Positions 44,093-52,745 of a stretch of 64,000 nt of DNA are shown here, piece after piece. The notes under the pieces were generated by a model that had not been told where the DNA came from, searched no databases, and was given only the letters and a program-made list of their open reading frames with translations. How positions within the stretch are numbered: the stretch's first letter is position 1; each line of letters opens with the position of its first letter. The translations under genes and the position numbers were made by a program. The stretch is taken from assembly GCA_003217735.2 (NCBI GenBank), contig CP031592.1:39855-103854 (forward strand), written 5' to 3'. The stretch comes from Marinibacterium anthonyi (GTDB taxonomy: Bacteria; Pseudomonadota; Alphaproteobacteria; Rhodobacterales; Rhodobacteraceae).

Positions 44093-44405
44093 TTGCGGTC
44101 GTAATGAGCCGATGGCGCGACCTGATCCGTGATGTCCGATCTTGTTCCCCGTCAGTATCCATGGCCCAAGTCCTCCAATACGAAATCGCGGACCAGGGCC
44201 CCTGCGGAAAGTGTGGAGAAACAGAGGTCACCCGCCCGGGCCTCAACCACTGCCTGGTCCTCGGTTTCCGAATTGTGCCTCGTCAGCAGGCCGGGCAGGA
44301 ACGTCGGAATCCGAGCGGCCTCGCGATGCTCTCACTGGTCGGCGGGCTGCGCAGCGGTGAGCGCGAGGAGGAGGAGGTTGTCTTTGATCCGGCCCCCTGG
44401 GCGTG
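44093..44405. other. No gene recognised
   Basis: 313 bp between the toxin-antitoxin operators and the 3' end of virD4. Open frames are present, but none has a convincing start, family resemblance or coding character. Confidence 0.45.
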
Positions 44406-46301
44406 TCATCGGGATGCTTCACCCCGACCCGACTTTCCTTTTACACCGCCCCGCTCCCTGGCCCGCTGCCCCAGATCGGCAAACGTGTCCCTGATCCCTG
44501 TCAGCATCTCGATCTCGCGCTCCGCCTCGCCGATGCCTCCCGTCGCCAACGCCTTCTTCGGCCGCTCGGTCACCGGCGGATAGGGCAGCGGATGCCCCTG
44601 CCGGGCCCGGTCGATCGGCGCGAAGTGATGATCCTCGTAGTACCGGATGTGCCGGGCCCGGATCGGGTACTGGCCCTCGGGCAGGATCAGCACCTCGTCG
44701 AGCGGAAACTGGAGGAGCGCACCAGGGGAGAGCAACGGGCGCTCTTCGTTGCGGCGGCTGATATTGGCGCTGTCGTCGAGATCGCGGATCCGGGCCTGGC
44801 TCTCGGTCCTGGAAGTAATGGTGGTCTTGCCCAGCATGTCGGAGAGCACGGAGGCCGTGCGATCGTCCTGCGGGGTCATGAAGATCTTGATGCCCGCGCC
44901 GGCCATGAGGGCGCGCCGGCCGAACTCGCCGTAGAGCTGTGGTGTGTCGAGCCCGGCAATGGACTGGGTGATGATGAAGAAGCGCCCGCCGAAGGACCGG
45001 ATCGTCTTGATGGCGCTCTGAACCAGTGGCTGTCGACCGAGCTGGTCGAACTCGTCCATCAGGAACATCACGGTGTGGGGCTCATCCGAACCCGGTTCGG
45101 CCTTCTGCAGGGCTGCAATGGCCTCTGCGAAGAGCAGCCGGATCAGCGGCGCCAGGGTGACCAGATGCTCGGACTGCACGGTGATGTAGAGCGTCTGCGC
45201 CTCGCGCCGGAAGCTCGCGAAGTCGAAGTCGCTGGCAGAGGTGGCGCGGACAACGGAAGGGTCGTCCCAGAGCTCGAACCCGGCGCCGGCAATGACGGAG
45301 CGGTAGCTGTCGGCGATCTTCTGGCTGAGCCCGGCCATCTCGGAGAAGATCGTGGCGACGATCGGTATCCCGGTCGTCTCGGCGCAACGGCGATAGGTCT
45401 CGTCGGCCTGCCCTCCCCCGCCGAATATCTCCTTGGCAAAGCCCAGATGCGGCTGACCCTGCTCGATCGCGTAGAGACAGGAGGCCACGAAGAGCCGCTT
45501 GCCGGCCTGGTAGAACCCCCTGGCATTGTCCCCCTCCACGACCAGGAAGCGATCGGCCAGGGTATTCAGCGCGGTGTACTGCTGTTCGTGCGAGGCCATC
45601 GCGGCGATCCGGGCCAGCGGGTTGAACCGGTGGGTCCGGGTCGAGGGCTCGGAGGGGATGCCATCGCCCCCCTGCCCTTCCACGTAGTCGAAGGGCGAGA
45701 CATACCAGATCCGGTTGCCGAGCCCCTTCTGGCGATGGACGGATGTCTTCTCGAAGTTCTCCCCCTTGACGTCGAGCACGATGGCGCTGCCCTTGTGATG
45801 CAGGAGGTTGGGCAGAACGAAGCCGACCCCTTTCCCCCGTCCGGTCGGCGCCACCATCATCGCATGCGGGAACCGGTCCGGATCGACGGAGATGTACTCC
45901 CCTGCCATCTCCGGCGCCGTGGTCTTGGCGAAGATGAAGCCCTCGGTCGAGATCGGCGCGACCATCCGGTTCCGGCGCAGCTCGGCCCGGCTCTGGAAAT
46001 GGGCATCGTCATAGCGCGTCAGCCGCCCGCGATAGACGCCGGCCACCCCGACGGCCACGAGCGCCGCGGCCACGGAGCCGGTGACAAGCAGCAGGGTGTC
46101 GAGCAGATCCGGCCGGGCCTGCAGCGTGGTCCAGGACCAGCGCAGGAACCACGGTTCGAGCGGATCGATCGTGTCGAGGCTCTCGCGGAAGGCGACGATG
46201 CCGAGCACCGTGGCCAGCATCGCACCGATATAGCCGCCGGCGAGGATCCCGGCGACCACGGCGGCCGGATAACGCCAGGGAGTCTCCAGGTTCTGGATCA
46301 T
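44406..46301 (-). CDS. virD4: VirD4 type IV coupling protein
   Basis: 631 residues. Two or three N-terminal membrane segments (about 11-38 and 67-90) are followed by a RecA-like ATPase domain: Walker A APTGRGKGVG (about residue 150) and Walker B FLMDEFDQLG (about 397). It recruits the relaxase-DNA complex to the T4SS. It lies 15 bases downstream of the relaxase gene on the minus strand and converges towards the virB operon. Confidence 0.92.
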   Translation of the reverse strand: MIQNLETPWRYPAAVVAGILAGGYIGAMLATVLGIVAFRESLDTIDPLEPWFLRWSWTTLQARPDLLDTLLLVTGSVAAALVAVGVAGVYRGRLTRYDDAHFQSRAELRRNRMVAPISTEGFIFAKTTAPEMAGEYISVDPDRFPHAMMVAPTGRGKGVGFVLPNLLHHKGSAIVLDVKGENFEKTSVHRQKGLGNRIWYVSPFDYVEGQGGDGIPSEPSTRTHRFNPLARIAAMASHEQQYTALNTLADRFLVVEGDNARGFYQAGKRLFVASCLYAIEQGQPHLGFAKEIFGGGGQADETYRRCAETTGIPIVATIFSEMAGLSQKIADSYRSVIAGAGFELWDDPSVVRATSASDFDFASFRREAQTLYITVQSEHLVTLAPLIRLLFAEAIAALQKAEPGSDEPHTVMFLMDEFDQLGRQPLVQSAIKTIRSFGGRFFIITQSIAGLDTPQLYGEFGRRALMAGAGIKIFMTPQDDRTASVLSDMLGKTTITSRTESQARIRDLDDSANISRRNEERPLLSPGALLQFPLDEVLILPEGQYPIRARHIRYYEDHHFAPIDRARQGHPLPYPPVTERPKKALATGGIGEAEREIEMLTGIRDTFADLGQRARERGGVKGKSGRGEASR

Positions 46302-46316
46302 GGAAGCCTCGACCGG

Positions 46317-48155
46317 TCAGAGGGAGTAGTCGTCGTCGAGATCTCGGCCGGTCTCTTGCATGCGTCCGCGAGAGCGCTCCACCTGGGCCTCTTGAGCCCG
46401 TGATATCTCCTGATAGGCCTCGACGGTCTCGCTTTCGGCCTCGCCGCGCATCACGCTGGCGACGGCCGCGCGGACAGCCGGATCCGGGATATCCAGGCGC
46501 AGAGGCGTGTCATCTCCGGAGAGAATGCTGGTCTGGGCCTCTGCGCTCAGCTCTTCGGTCATGCGATCGGTAATCCGCTGCAGCGCGGGCAAGTCGGCGA
46601 GCGAATGGTCGTACTCGACGCTCATCAGCTGGTCCCGTGCGACAGCCTCCTGCAGATCCCGCGGGATCTCGACCTCGGCGGCCATGCTCCGCGCCAAGGC
46701 CGCTTCCTCTGCCAGGTCTGCGAACCCGCGGGCCTCCCAGGCCTCCACCAGCGCCACCGAATGTTCTCCCTGCAGCAGGTACTCGGCCAGCTCATCCCGC
46801 GTAGTGCCGGCGGCGCCCAGGCGATCCTCGTGACCCGTCAGCGCGTCCTCGAGCCGCGCGCGCAGGTCTTCGAAGATACGGTCGATCTGCACCGCCCGCG
46901 GATCCCCGTCCCCGAGCGCGTTCCGCAGATGCGACATCGATGCCAGCGTCAGATCCGCGAAGGGATCCACCTCCGCCAGTGTCGCGTGATCCCGGAAGAA
47001 CGGCTCGTCCCGGCAGACCGCCAGTGAGTCCAAACTGGCCCTGGAGAAGGCCTCCTCGAGCTGCGCCCGCTCCGCGCCCGGCACCATCGCCTGGATATTG
47101 TCCCAGGCCGCCCGGGCCTCCGACAGCAGATCCTCCCGCGCCGACAGCAGCCGCTCCGCCACGTCGCGCTCCCCATCCGGCTCCAGCATCACTCCGACGT
47201 CGCTCATCAGCGCCTCCCCCCGTTCCAGTGTCTCGGCCGAATGTCGAAACGCCCCGGCCAGTCGAGCCATGAAGGCGTCCCCTGCCCCCACCATCGCGGC
47301 AAGCCGCCCGAGCCCGGCATATTGCGCGGCAAAGCCCCGCACATGGCCCTCCCGCGTCTCCCGCTCCGACGGAGACATCGGCGGGGCCGGCACATCGCAG
47401 CCGGGCCCGTGAAGCGCATGGGCCGCCCGGTACTCCGTCTCCCGTGGCGGGTATGCGATGATGCCGCGCGACAGCCGCGACGAGGCCACCATCTCCACCC
47501 CATGCGCCCGCGAGAGCGCCGCATGGATCTCTCGCATCACGTCGTAGTTCAGCTCCGACCGTTGGCTGATCGACAGGAACTGCCCCCAGTCGCAGCCCAC
47601 CTTGTCGACGACAAAATGCGCATGCAGATGCTCGGGATCCTCATGCACCGCCGCCACGTAGCGCCACTGATCACCATACTCGCCGCTGGCAAAGATCGCC
47701 TGCCCCCACGCCCGCGCGATCGCCTCGGCCTGGTCTAGCGTCACCCCCGACGGGAAGCTCAGGATGATGTGATCCGTATGCCCCCGCTTCGGCGCTCCGC
47801 GCCAGGACGAAGACCAGTCCTCCACCACACGCTCCAAGGTCCTGTCCCCTACCGGCCGGTCCACGCCGGCGAAGTTGGTCCAGGTCACGTAGGCTGCCTC
47901 CTCGCGCGTGACATAGGCCAGCTGCCGGGTGAGCTCCTTCGCCGAATGACAGCCCCCCGCCCGGATCCGCTTGACCACCGATTGCGGCACCCGCCGGGCA
48001 TTGCCCACATAGGCCCGGATCGCCCGCGCCTCGGCCGCGCGATCCGACAGATCCCCACCGCCACCGGAGCGCCGCGCCCGCGCGATATCCTCCAGCGGAT
48101 CGCCGAGCACCGCCTCTTGGATCGAGAGCCTACGATCCCCCACCCGGGCGCTCAT
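46317..48155 (-). CDS. Conjugative relaxase (VirD2/MOB_P-like)
   Basis: 612 residues. The relaxase domain is in the first 200: GGCHSAKELTRQLAYVTR (motif region), HTDHIILSFPSG and the metal-binding His cluster VHEDPEHLHAHFVV (His 171, 176, 178 and 180). The catalytic Tyr cannot be placed with certainty. The C-terminal 400 residues are helical and acidic, with no recognised helicase motif. It nicks oriT and carries the strand to the recipient. Its start overlaps the MobC-like gene by four bases. Confidence 0.88.
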   Translation of the reverse strand: MSARVGDRRLSIQEAVLGDPLEDIARARRSGGGGDLSDRAAEARAIRAYVGNARRVPQSVVKRIRAGGCHSAKELTRQLAYVTREEAAYVTWTNFAGVDRPVGDRTLERVVEDWSSSWRGAPKRGHTDHIILSFPSGVTLDQAEAIARAWGQAIFASGEYGDQWRYVAAVHEDPEHLHAHFVVDKVGCDWGQFLSISQRSELNYDVMREIHAALSRAHGVEMVASSRLSRGIIAYPPRETEYRAAHALHGPGCDVPAPPMSPSERETREGHVRGFAAQYAGLGRLAAMVGAGDAFMARLAGAFRHSAETLERGEALMSDVGVMLEPDGERDVAERLLSAREDLLSEARAAWDNIQAMVPGAERAQLEEAFSRASLDSLAVCRDEPFFRDHATLAEVDPFADLTLASMSHLRNALGDGDPRAVQIDRIFEDLRARLEDALTGHEDRLGAAGTTRDELAEYLLQGEHSVALVEAWEARGFADLAEEAALARSMAAEVEIPRDLQEAVARDQLMSVEYDHSLADLPALQRITDRMTEELSAEAQTSILSGDDTPLRLDIPDPAVRAAVASVMRGEAESETVEAYQEISRAQEAQVERSRGRMQETGRDLDDDYSL

Positions 48156-48688
48156 TCGCCCTCACCCGGAAAGGCCACATCCGCCAGCGTCCGCCGCCGG
48201 GCCACATTGACGAACCGGGTCAGCGCCTCGGCCAGGTCCGCAACCCGCGCCTCGACCCGGGCGAGTGTCGCCCCGTCCCGCGCCCCCCATGTGAGCCGTC
48301 CGGACTGCCCCAGCTGCGTCAGCTGGTTGAGATTGCGCCCCACCGCCACCAGCTCCCGCCGGGATGCGGCCAGGGCCTCGATCTCCTCACTCCGGACATC
48401 CAGCGCCCCGACCGCCAGCCGGATCAGACGCCGCATGCCGTCCGACGGCGTCAGCCCCTCCCGCTCCATGAGGGCGCGGAACGCGTCGTATTCCTCCCGG
48501 GTCACCCGCACGTGCAGGACCTCCCCCCGCGTCGTCGTGTTCGGCGCATGGCCCAACCGGCGTACCTTCGAGACGGCCTGTCGCGACCGCCCGAGCCGGT
48601 CGGCGATATCGCCATCACGCGCGCCTTCGGCGACGAGGCGATGGATCTCGGAGATCTCATTGGGGGTCAGGCGGGTGTTTCGGGGCAT
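48152..48688 (-). CDS. MobC-like relaxosome accessory protein
   Basis: 178 residues from ATG 48688 (MPRNTRLTPNEISEIHRLV). The N-terminal 60 residues form a helix-turn-helix (GDIADRLGRSRQAVSKVRRLG) and the C-terminal half has the MobC feature VGRNLNQLTQL. It likely binds oriT next to its own gene and helps the relaxase open DNA. It overlaps the relaxase start by four bases (ATGA), and the candidate oriT lies immediately upstream. Confidence 0.8.
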   Translation of the reverse strand: MPRNTRLTPNEISEIHRLVAEGARDGDIADRLGRSRQAVSKVRRLGHAPNTTTRGEVLHVRVTREEYDAFRALMEREGLTPSDGMRRLIRLAVGALDVRSEEIEALAASRRELVAVGRNLNQLTQLGQSGRLTWGARDGATLARVEARVADLAEALTRFVNVARRRTLADVAFPGEGE

Positions 48689-48740
48689 GATGCGATATGA
48701 GGTCGGATGCTCTATATATGTAACACAGACTACTATTCCA

Positions 48741-48818
48741 GCCAACGTCCTTACAGGCCAACGTCCTTACAGGCCGTTTTCGGTCCTTCGGACAAAACCA
48801 CCCACCCACCCGAAAACG
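48741..48818. other. oriT: Candidate oriT
   Basis: Directly upstream of the mobC-like gene, a 16-bp unit GCCAACGTCCTTACAG is repeated in tandem (48741-48756 and 48757-48772). An inverted pair follows, CGTTTTCGG (48775-48783) and CCGAAAACG (48810-48818), with a small GTCC-TTC-GGAC hairpin between the arms. Repeats next to relaxosome genes are typical of oriT. The nick site is not assigned. Confidence 0.6.
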
Positions 48819-48919
48819 ATCCGCCTGGAAGGACACCACTTCGCGCCCAGGGGCCGCCGCAGGCGGGCATTTGAACAGGGCGCGCCAATGCCGGCTGCAG
48901 GCCGGCGCCGTTTGAATGC

Positions 48920-49252
48920 ATGGCGGCCGAGAGTGATTTTGCGCAAATCTTCGACCACCTGGCCGAGAGCTACATCGCTTTCGGAGAAGAACCCGACGAG
49001 GCGCTGATCCACGCTGCCAGGCGCATCCGGCAGATCCGAGGCGATGCGGACAGACTCCTGGTCGCCCCCCATCGCGGACAGAGTCAGGGCGACCTGCTTC
49101 CCGGGTGCCGACCCATGTCCTTCGGGCGGGCGAGTTGCCGGTTCACCCTGAACGACGAACAGGAGATCGTGGCGGTGTTGGCCATCTTCTACGGGGGGCA
49201 GGATGCCCGCTGGCGAAGGCTTCTGCGCGCGCTCAGCCAGGAACCCGACTGA
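48920..49252 (+). CDS. ParE/RelE-family toxin without an antitoxin gene beside it
   Basis: 110 residues, DFAQIFDHLAESYIAFGEEPDEALIHAARRIRQIRG and then LVAPHRG, LLPGCRPMSFGRASCRFTLND and VLAIFYGGQDA, matching ParE-type toxins. ParE genes normally follow a small ParD antitoxin, but the 230 bp upstream hold only the oriT region and no ParD-like frame was found. There is no clear ribosome site. It may be orphaned or a remnant of a pair. Confidence 0.65.
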   Translation: MAAESDFAQIFDHLAESYIAFGEEPDEALIHAARRIRQIRGDADRLLVAPHRGQSQGDLLPGCRPMSFGRASCRFTLNDEQEIVAVLAIFYGGQDARWRRLLRALSQEPD

Positions 49253-49329
49253 ACCGGGCCACGCCGCTCATCGGACTTGGTCAATGAGCGACCGTGGGCG
49301 CGGGAGGCACAGGTGCTGTAGAGGACGGC

Positions 49330-49578
49330 TCAGCCCCCCTCCCCTTTCGCCATCAGCCAGCTGGCGGCCTGCGAGGCCTTGGCCGCAGCCGAGAAGATCG
49401 CCTTCTTGTCGCCTTTCAGCACCTCCAGCCAGGTCCTGATGTAGGAGGCATGATCTTCGCGAGGCTCCGGTGCGATCCCGAGGTCGGCACAGAGAAACGC
49501 CGCGCCCAGTTCCGCCACATATCCTGACAGTCCAGCCCCATTCTGAAATTTTTCGGCAATGAGAACGGTTTTGGTCAT
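49330..49578 (-). pseudogene. ardC: C-terminal piece of the resident ardC, split by an insertion
   Basis: An open frame of 82 residues (MTKTVLIAEKFQNGAGLSGYVAELGAAFLCADLGI...). Its first 18-20 codons belong to the inserted element; from YVAELGAAF on it matches the C-terminal domain of ArdC proteins (DHASYIRTWLEVLKGDKKAIFSAAAKA). This is exactly the part missing from the ardC fragment at 56041-56769, so the two once formed one gene. The ATG overlaps the element's own ardC stop by four bases, so the piece may still be translated. Confidence 0.8.
49520..49532 (+). repeat. Left terminal inverted repeat of the trio element
   Basis: TATCCTGACAGTC, paired with the reverse complement of 56036-56048 with one mismatch. 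It interrupts the reading frame of the resident ardC. Confidence 0.78.
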
Positions 49579-50477
49579 GCCGCTACCTCCTCTGCATGGG
49601 GCTGCTGCGCATGCATCCAGTCGGCCGCCTGCTGCGCCTTGCTGGCGGCTGTGAAGATGGCCTTGGGGTCGTCTTTCAGGACCTTGAGCCACGAGGCAAT
49701 ATAGGCGGCATGATCGGGGCGCGGATGGTGGGCGATCCCGAGGTCTGCCAAGACGAGCCCGCTGAGAATTTCCACGCAGCATTCTTCGGCGGCATAGGCG
49801 GCCGAACCAAAGCGACCGGAAAGGTCGCGGTCGAGCCTGTGCTTTGCGCCACTGGCGTGACCATTCTCGTGTAGCCAGACACCGTAGAATGACGCGGCAT
49901 CGCGAAACGAAGTGAACGGCGGCATAAACACGGTGTCGGACGACGGGCGGTAATAGGCTTCCGATCCACCGAACTCCGTCTTGACGCCCAGGTTTGTAAT
50001 GAACGCTTCCGCATGGGCAAGGCGTTCATCTTCGGGCAGCACAGGGGTCGCCGGGCGCTCGTACCCGTCCACCTGAGCAATATTGAAGACAGAAAATGCG
50101 CGGGCGAACATCCGTCGATGCCCGTCATCATCGTCTTCGTCGTCGGCCTGCTGGGAAACCTTGATCTCCCTCCACAAGACGACCGTGGTGGAGCGTTCTC
50201 CTTTACGCACCTGCGCGCCGGAATCCTGCCATCGCTTGTAGGTGCCCCAGAGACCGTCGTCATATCCGGCGGCAAAGCCCGTGGCCCAGAGCGCCAAGGT
50301 GTTTATGCCGCGATAGCGCTTGCCGGATGAAACGTTGGTCGGACGCGCGATGCTGCTCCCGTTGTGGAACCAGGGCGCACGCCAGTCGCCGGCGCCGGCC
50401 TCGATGGCGGCGATGATCTCGGAGGTGATACGGTTATAAACATCGGCGCGCCCGGCCGATGAGAAAGATCGGGACAT
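49575..50477 (-). CDS. ardC: ArdC-family antirestriction metalloprotein, cargo copy
   Basis: 300 residues, full length. The N-terminal ssDNA-binding-type domain has WRAPWFHNGSSIARPTNV, GINTLALWATGFAAG and WGTYKRWQDSGAQVRKGERSTTV. The C-terminal zincin domain has the HExxH motif as HENGH (about residues 203-207), then HRLDRDLSGRFGSAAYAAEE. ArdC proteins protect incoming plasmid DNA from restriction. It follows the recombinase trio by 51 bases on the same strand. By eye it is about 45% identical to the split resident copy. Confidence 0.85.
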   Translation of the reverse strand: MSRSFSSAGRADVYNRITSEIIAAIEAGAGDWRAPWFHNGSSIARPTNVSSGKRYRGINTLALWATGFAAGYDDGLWGTYKRWQDSGAQVRKGERSTTVVLWREIKVSQQADDEDDDDGHRRMFARAFSVFNIAQVDGYERPATPVLPEDERLAHAEAFITNLGVKTEFGGSEAYYRPSSDTVFMPPFTSFRDAASFYGVWLHENGHASGAKHRLDRDLSGRFGSAAYAAEECCVEILSGLVLADLGIAHHPRPDHAAYIASWLKVLKDDPKAIFTAASKAQQAADWMHAQQPHAEEVAA

Positions 50478-50528
50478 GACAGGTCTCCAGGACGGGCGGA
50501 GCAGGCCTCTCCCGCTCTCCTCATCCCG

Positions 50529-52745
50529 TCACTCACCCCGATCCCAAGCTTCCTCTCCCTTTACCGCCGCCCGAACGGGCGGCGCCGCGCCCTCAGGCGC
50601 GATCCGGGCCAGCACGCCCTCGATCCGGTCAACCTCCTGCTGGAGCGCGGCCCGCTGCAATCCGGGCAGTCGCTTCTCGCGCAGCAACATGCGTGCCTCA
50701 TCGGCACTCCGCTCCCAGACTGGCCTGTGATGTTCCGCGATGCAGGCGTTCGGGCAGCGGGTCGGTTCACAAAGTGCTGTCAGCGGGCGGTCTGCCGCGG
50801 CATCTGTCACGCGCTTGAGGCACAGGGCGGTTGCCGGATCGAAGAAGCAATCGGCAAGCGGTCCGACATGCAGGGTGCGGGCCAGACTGGCGAGCATGGT
50901 GCGCAGACGGGACCGGTCGGCGATCATCGGCGGCAATGGCCCAAGCTCGGTGGATGTCTCGTCGAGGGTACGCGCGACACGAGGACCGGCCGGCCCACCA
51001 AGGTCGGCCCCGCCGCGCCGCCTGTCGAAATACTCGAGCAGATCATCGATCTGGCCGAGCCGGCGTTGCGCCTCGACCTCGGCGCGGAAACCCGAGGCGC
51101 TGCTACCCGCGTAGCCTTCGAACGCGGCGACGGATGCATGCTTGTACTGGATCATGCCGGCCACCGTTCCGAAGGGACGGTTGGCGATGTGCCATGCGAT
51201 CGTGCGACGAAACTGGCGGGTCGTGATCCGCCAGGGCTTGCCGTCCGGCCCGGGCGGTATGGCGGGCGCCTCTTCCGTCCCGAACAGCCTGTTCAGGTGG
51301 TCACGATAGGCGTTGATCTGGCGCACGATCTCGGCGGAGACGTGCGGTTTGCTACTTCGCGTCACAGACAGCACGGGCCAGAGCGTATCGAGGCCATGGG
51401 CAACAGCCGCGCGCCGGGTCAACTGTTCGAGCACCCCGATCGCATCGGCGACGGGCTCGATGGTCACCCACTCCGCCTGCGCTCCCCGGGCCCCCTTTCC
51501 CTTGTAGGCGGTGGAACGGACGCGGTGTCGTGACACGGTGCCGTCCTCGCTGCGCGCAAGCGTCAGGCATCCCCGGCGCATCGCCTGCACCTCGCAATCG
51601 CGCATACCGGTCAGATAGGCGCAGACCACATAAGCCGCTGCCTGCAGCATGCGCTCTTCCAAGACGAGGGATTTGGCATCGAAGCGGAGCCGCCATGGCC
51701 GGTCGAGATCGGCATCGACCGAGATCGGCGTATCCATGCCGCCGGGTTCGATCCCGATATCCGCGATGGCGGCGGCGATGAGATCGGACGCGCCGCCGGC
51801 GAGAGCGAGATGCATCGCCGGCTCCCTGGCGGCATCGACGCCTACGTGAAGATGCAGAAGCTGCACGTTGACGACGGGCAGAAGCTCCCCGCTTACCGGA
51901 TCGACGGATGCGGAACCGTTGGGCGGACTTGCCCAGACCGGCACGCCCCGACCTTGCCGCGCGCGGGACCGGAAATAGCGCACCAGTCGCTGCCGTTGCC
52001 GGCGGCGGCGCTCCGCATGCGGCAATCCCTGTTCCGCAACGAAGAGCCGGTCGCGGCGCGCTTCGAGCCGGGAAAGCTCACGCCGGGCGGCGAGAATGTC
52101 CCCTGCGAATACCGTGATGTAGCGCAGCGACCATGCCAGAAGCGGCGCAATGATCGGCTCGGGGATGCGCGGGGTCCGGTTCTCGGGAACATGACGATAG
52201 CCCGCGACGCGCGCGGGTGGCCGCCCGTCCCACGGTTCGAACGACAAGCCGCCGCCGGGAAGGTGCTCGCGGTAGAGATAGAAGTCGATGACGACCTCGA
52301 GAAGCTGCCCGACAATGACGGGCCGCCTTGCCGGGTCCTCTCGGAGATGCCGCGCGTAGGCGTCGATCAGCGGAGGATCAATGCGGGCAAGGTCCAGCGC
52401 GCCCAATCGTTCGCGGACGAAGCCGAAGAAGCGCCGCGCCCGGTTGAACGCCTGCCGCACGCAGCTGGGCGGCAGCTTCGGACGATGGCCGGGAAGGTCG
52501 ACATTGAGACGCGCATAGAGATAGGCGCGCATCATTGCCTGCACATCGGCATCTTCGAGCACGTCGAAATGCACGGTGACGTGGCAGCGCCGGGCGTTCT
52601 CACGGAAGACGGCGGGACCCAGATTCCAGCTTGGATCGCCGACGCGCGACAGGTCCTCGCGGGCATGGCCCGGCTTGAGCGGCGCGCACGCCAGCACGGG
52701 CCGATCATCGAACGCATGCGCGCGGGCAAGGGCGGGCGCGGTCAT
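50529..52745 (-). CDS. Third tyrosine-recombinase-type protein of the trio
   Basis: 738 residues from ATG 52745. An N-terminal 350-residue region is unlike standard integrases. The catalytic region has YLTGMRDCEVQAMRRGC (first Arg, about residue 381), TTRQFRRTIAWHIA (second Arg, about 513) and YKHASVAAFEGYAG (His and a candidate nucleophile Tyr, about 530-543). A C-terminal tail has several Cys (DCFFDPATALC, CEPTRCPNACIAEHH), possibly a zinc site. The start overlaps the preceding gene by four bases (ATGA). It has the character of Tn554 TnpB-like proteins. Confidence 0.75.
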   Translation of the reverse strand: MTAPALARAHAFDDRPVLACAPLKPGHAREDLSRVGDPSWNLGPAVFRENARRCHVTVHFDVLEDADVQAMMRAYLYARLNVDLPGHRPKLPPSCVRQAFNRARRFFGFVRERLGALDLARIDPPLIDAYARHLREDPARRPVIVGQLLEVVIDFYLYREHLPGGGLSFEPWDGRPPARVAGYRHVPENRTPRIPEPIIAPLLAWSLRYITVFAGDILAARRELSRLEARRDRLFVAEQGLPHAERRRRQRQRLVRYFRSRARQGRGVPVWASPPNGSASVDPVSGELLPVVNVQLLHLHVGVDAAREPAMHLALAGGASDLIAAAIADIGIEPGGMDTPISVDADLDRPWRLRFDAKSLVLEERMLQAAAYVVCAYLTGMRDCEVQAMRRGCLTLARSEDGTVSRHRVRSTAYKGKGARGAQAEWVTIEPVADAIGVLEQLTRRAAVAHGLDTLWPVLSVTRSSKPHVSAEIVRQINAYRDHLNRLFGTEEAPAIPPGPDGKPWRITTRQFRRTIAWHIANRPFGTVAGMIQYKHASVAAFEGYAGSSASGFRAEVEAQRRLGQIDDLLEYFDRRRGGADLGGPAGPRVARTLDETSTELGPLPPMIADRSRLRTMLASLARTLHVGPLADCFFDPATALCLKRVTDAAADRPLTALCEPTRCPNACIAEHHRPVWERSADEARMLLREKRLPGLQRAALQQEVDRIEGVLARIAPEGAAPPVRAAVKGEEAWDRGE

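Noticed and set aside
49330..49578. Reading the 82-codon frame as an independent small gene
   Set aside because: Its first codons lie in the inserted element and the rest completes the truncated ardC at 56041, so it is better read as a gene fragment.
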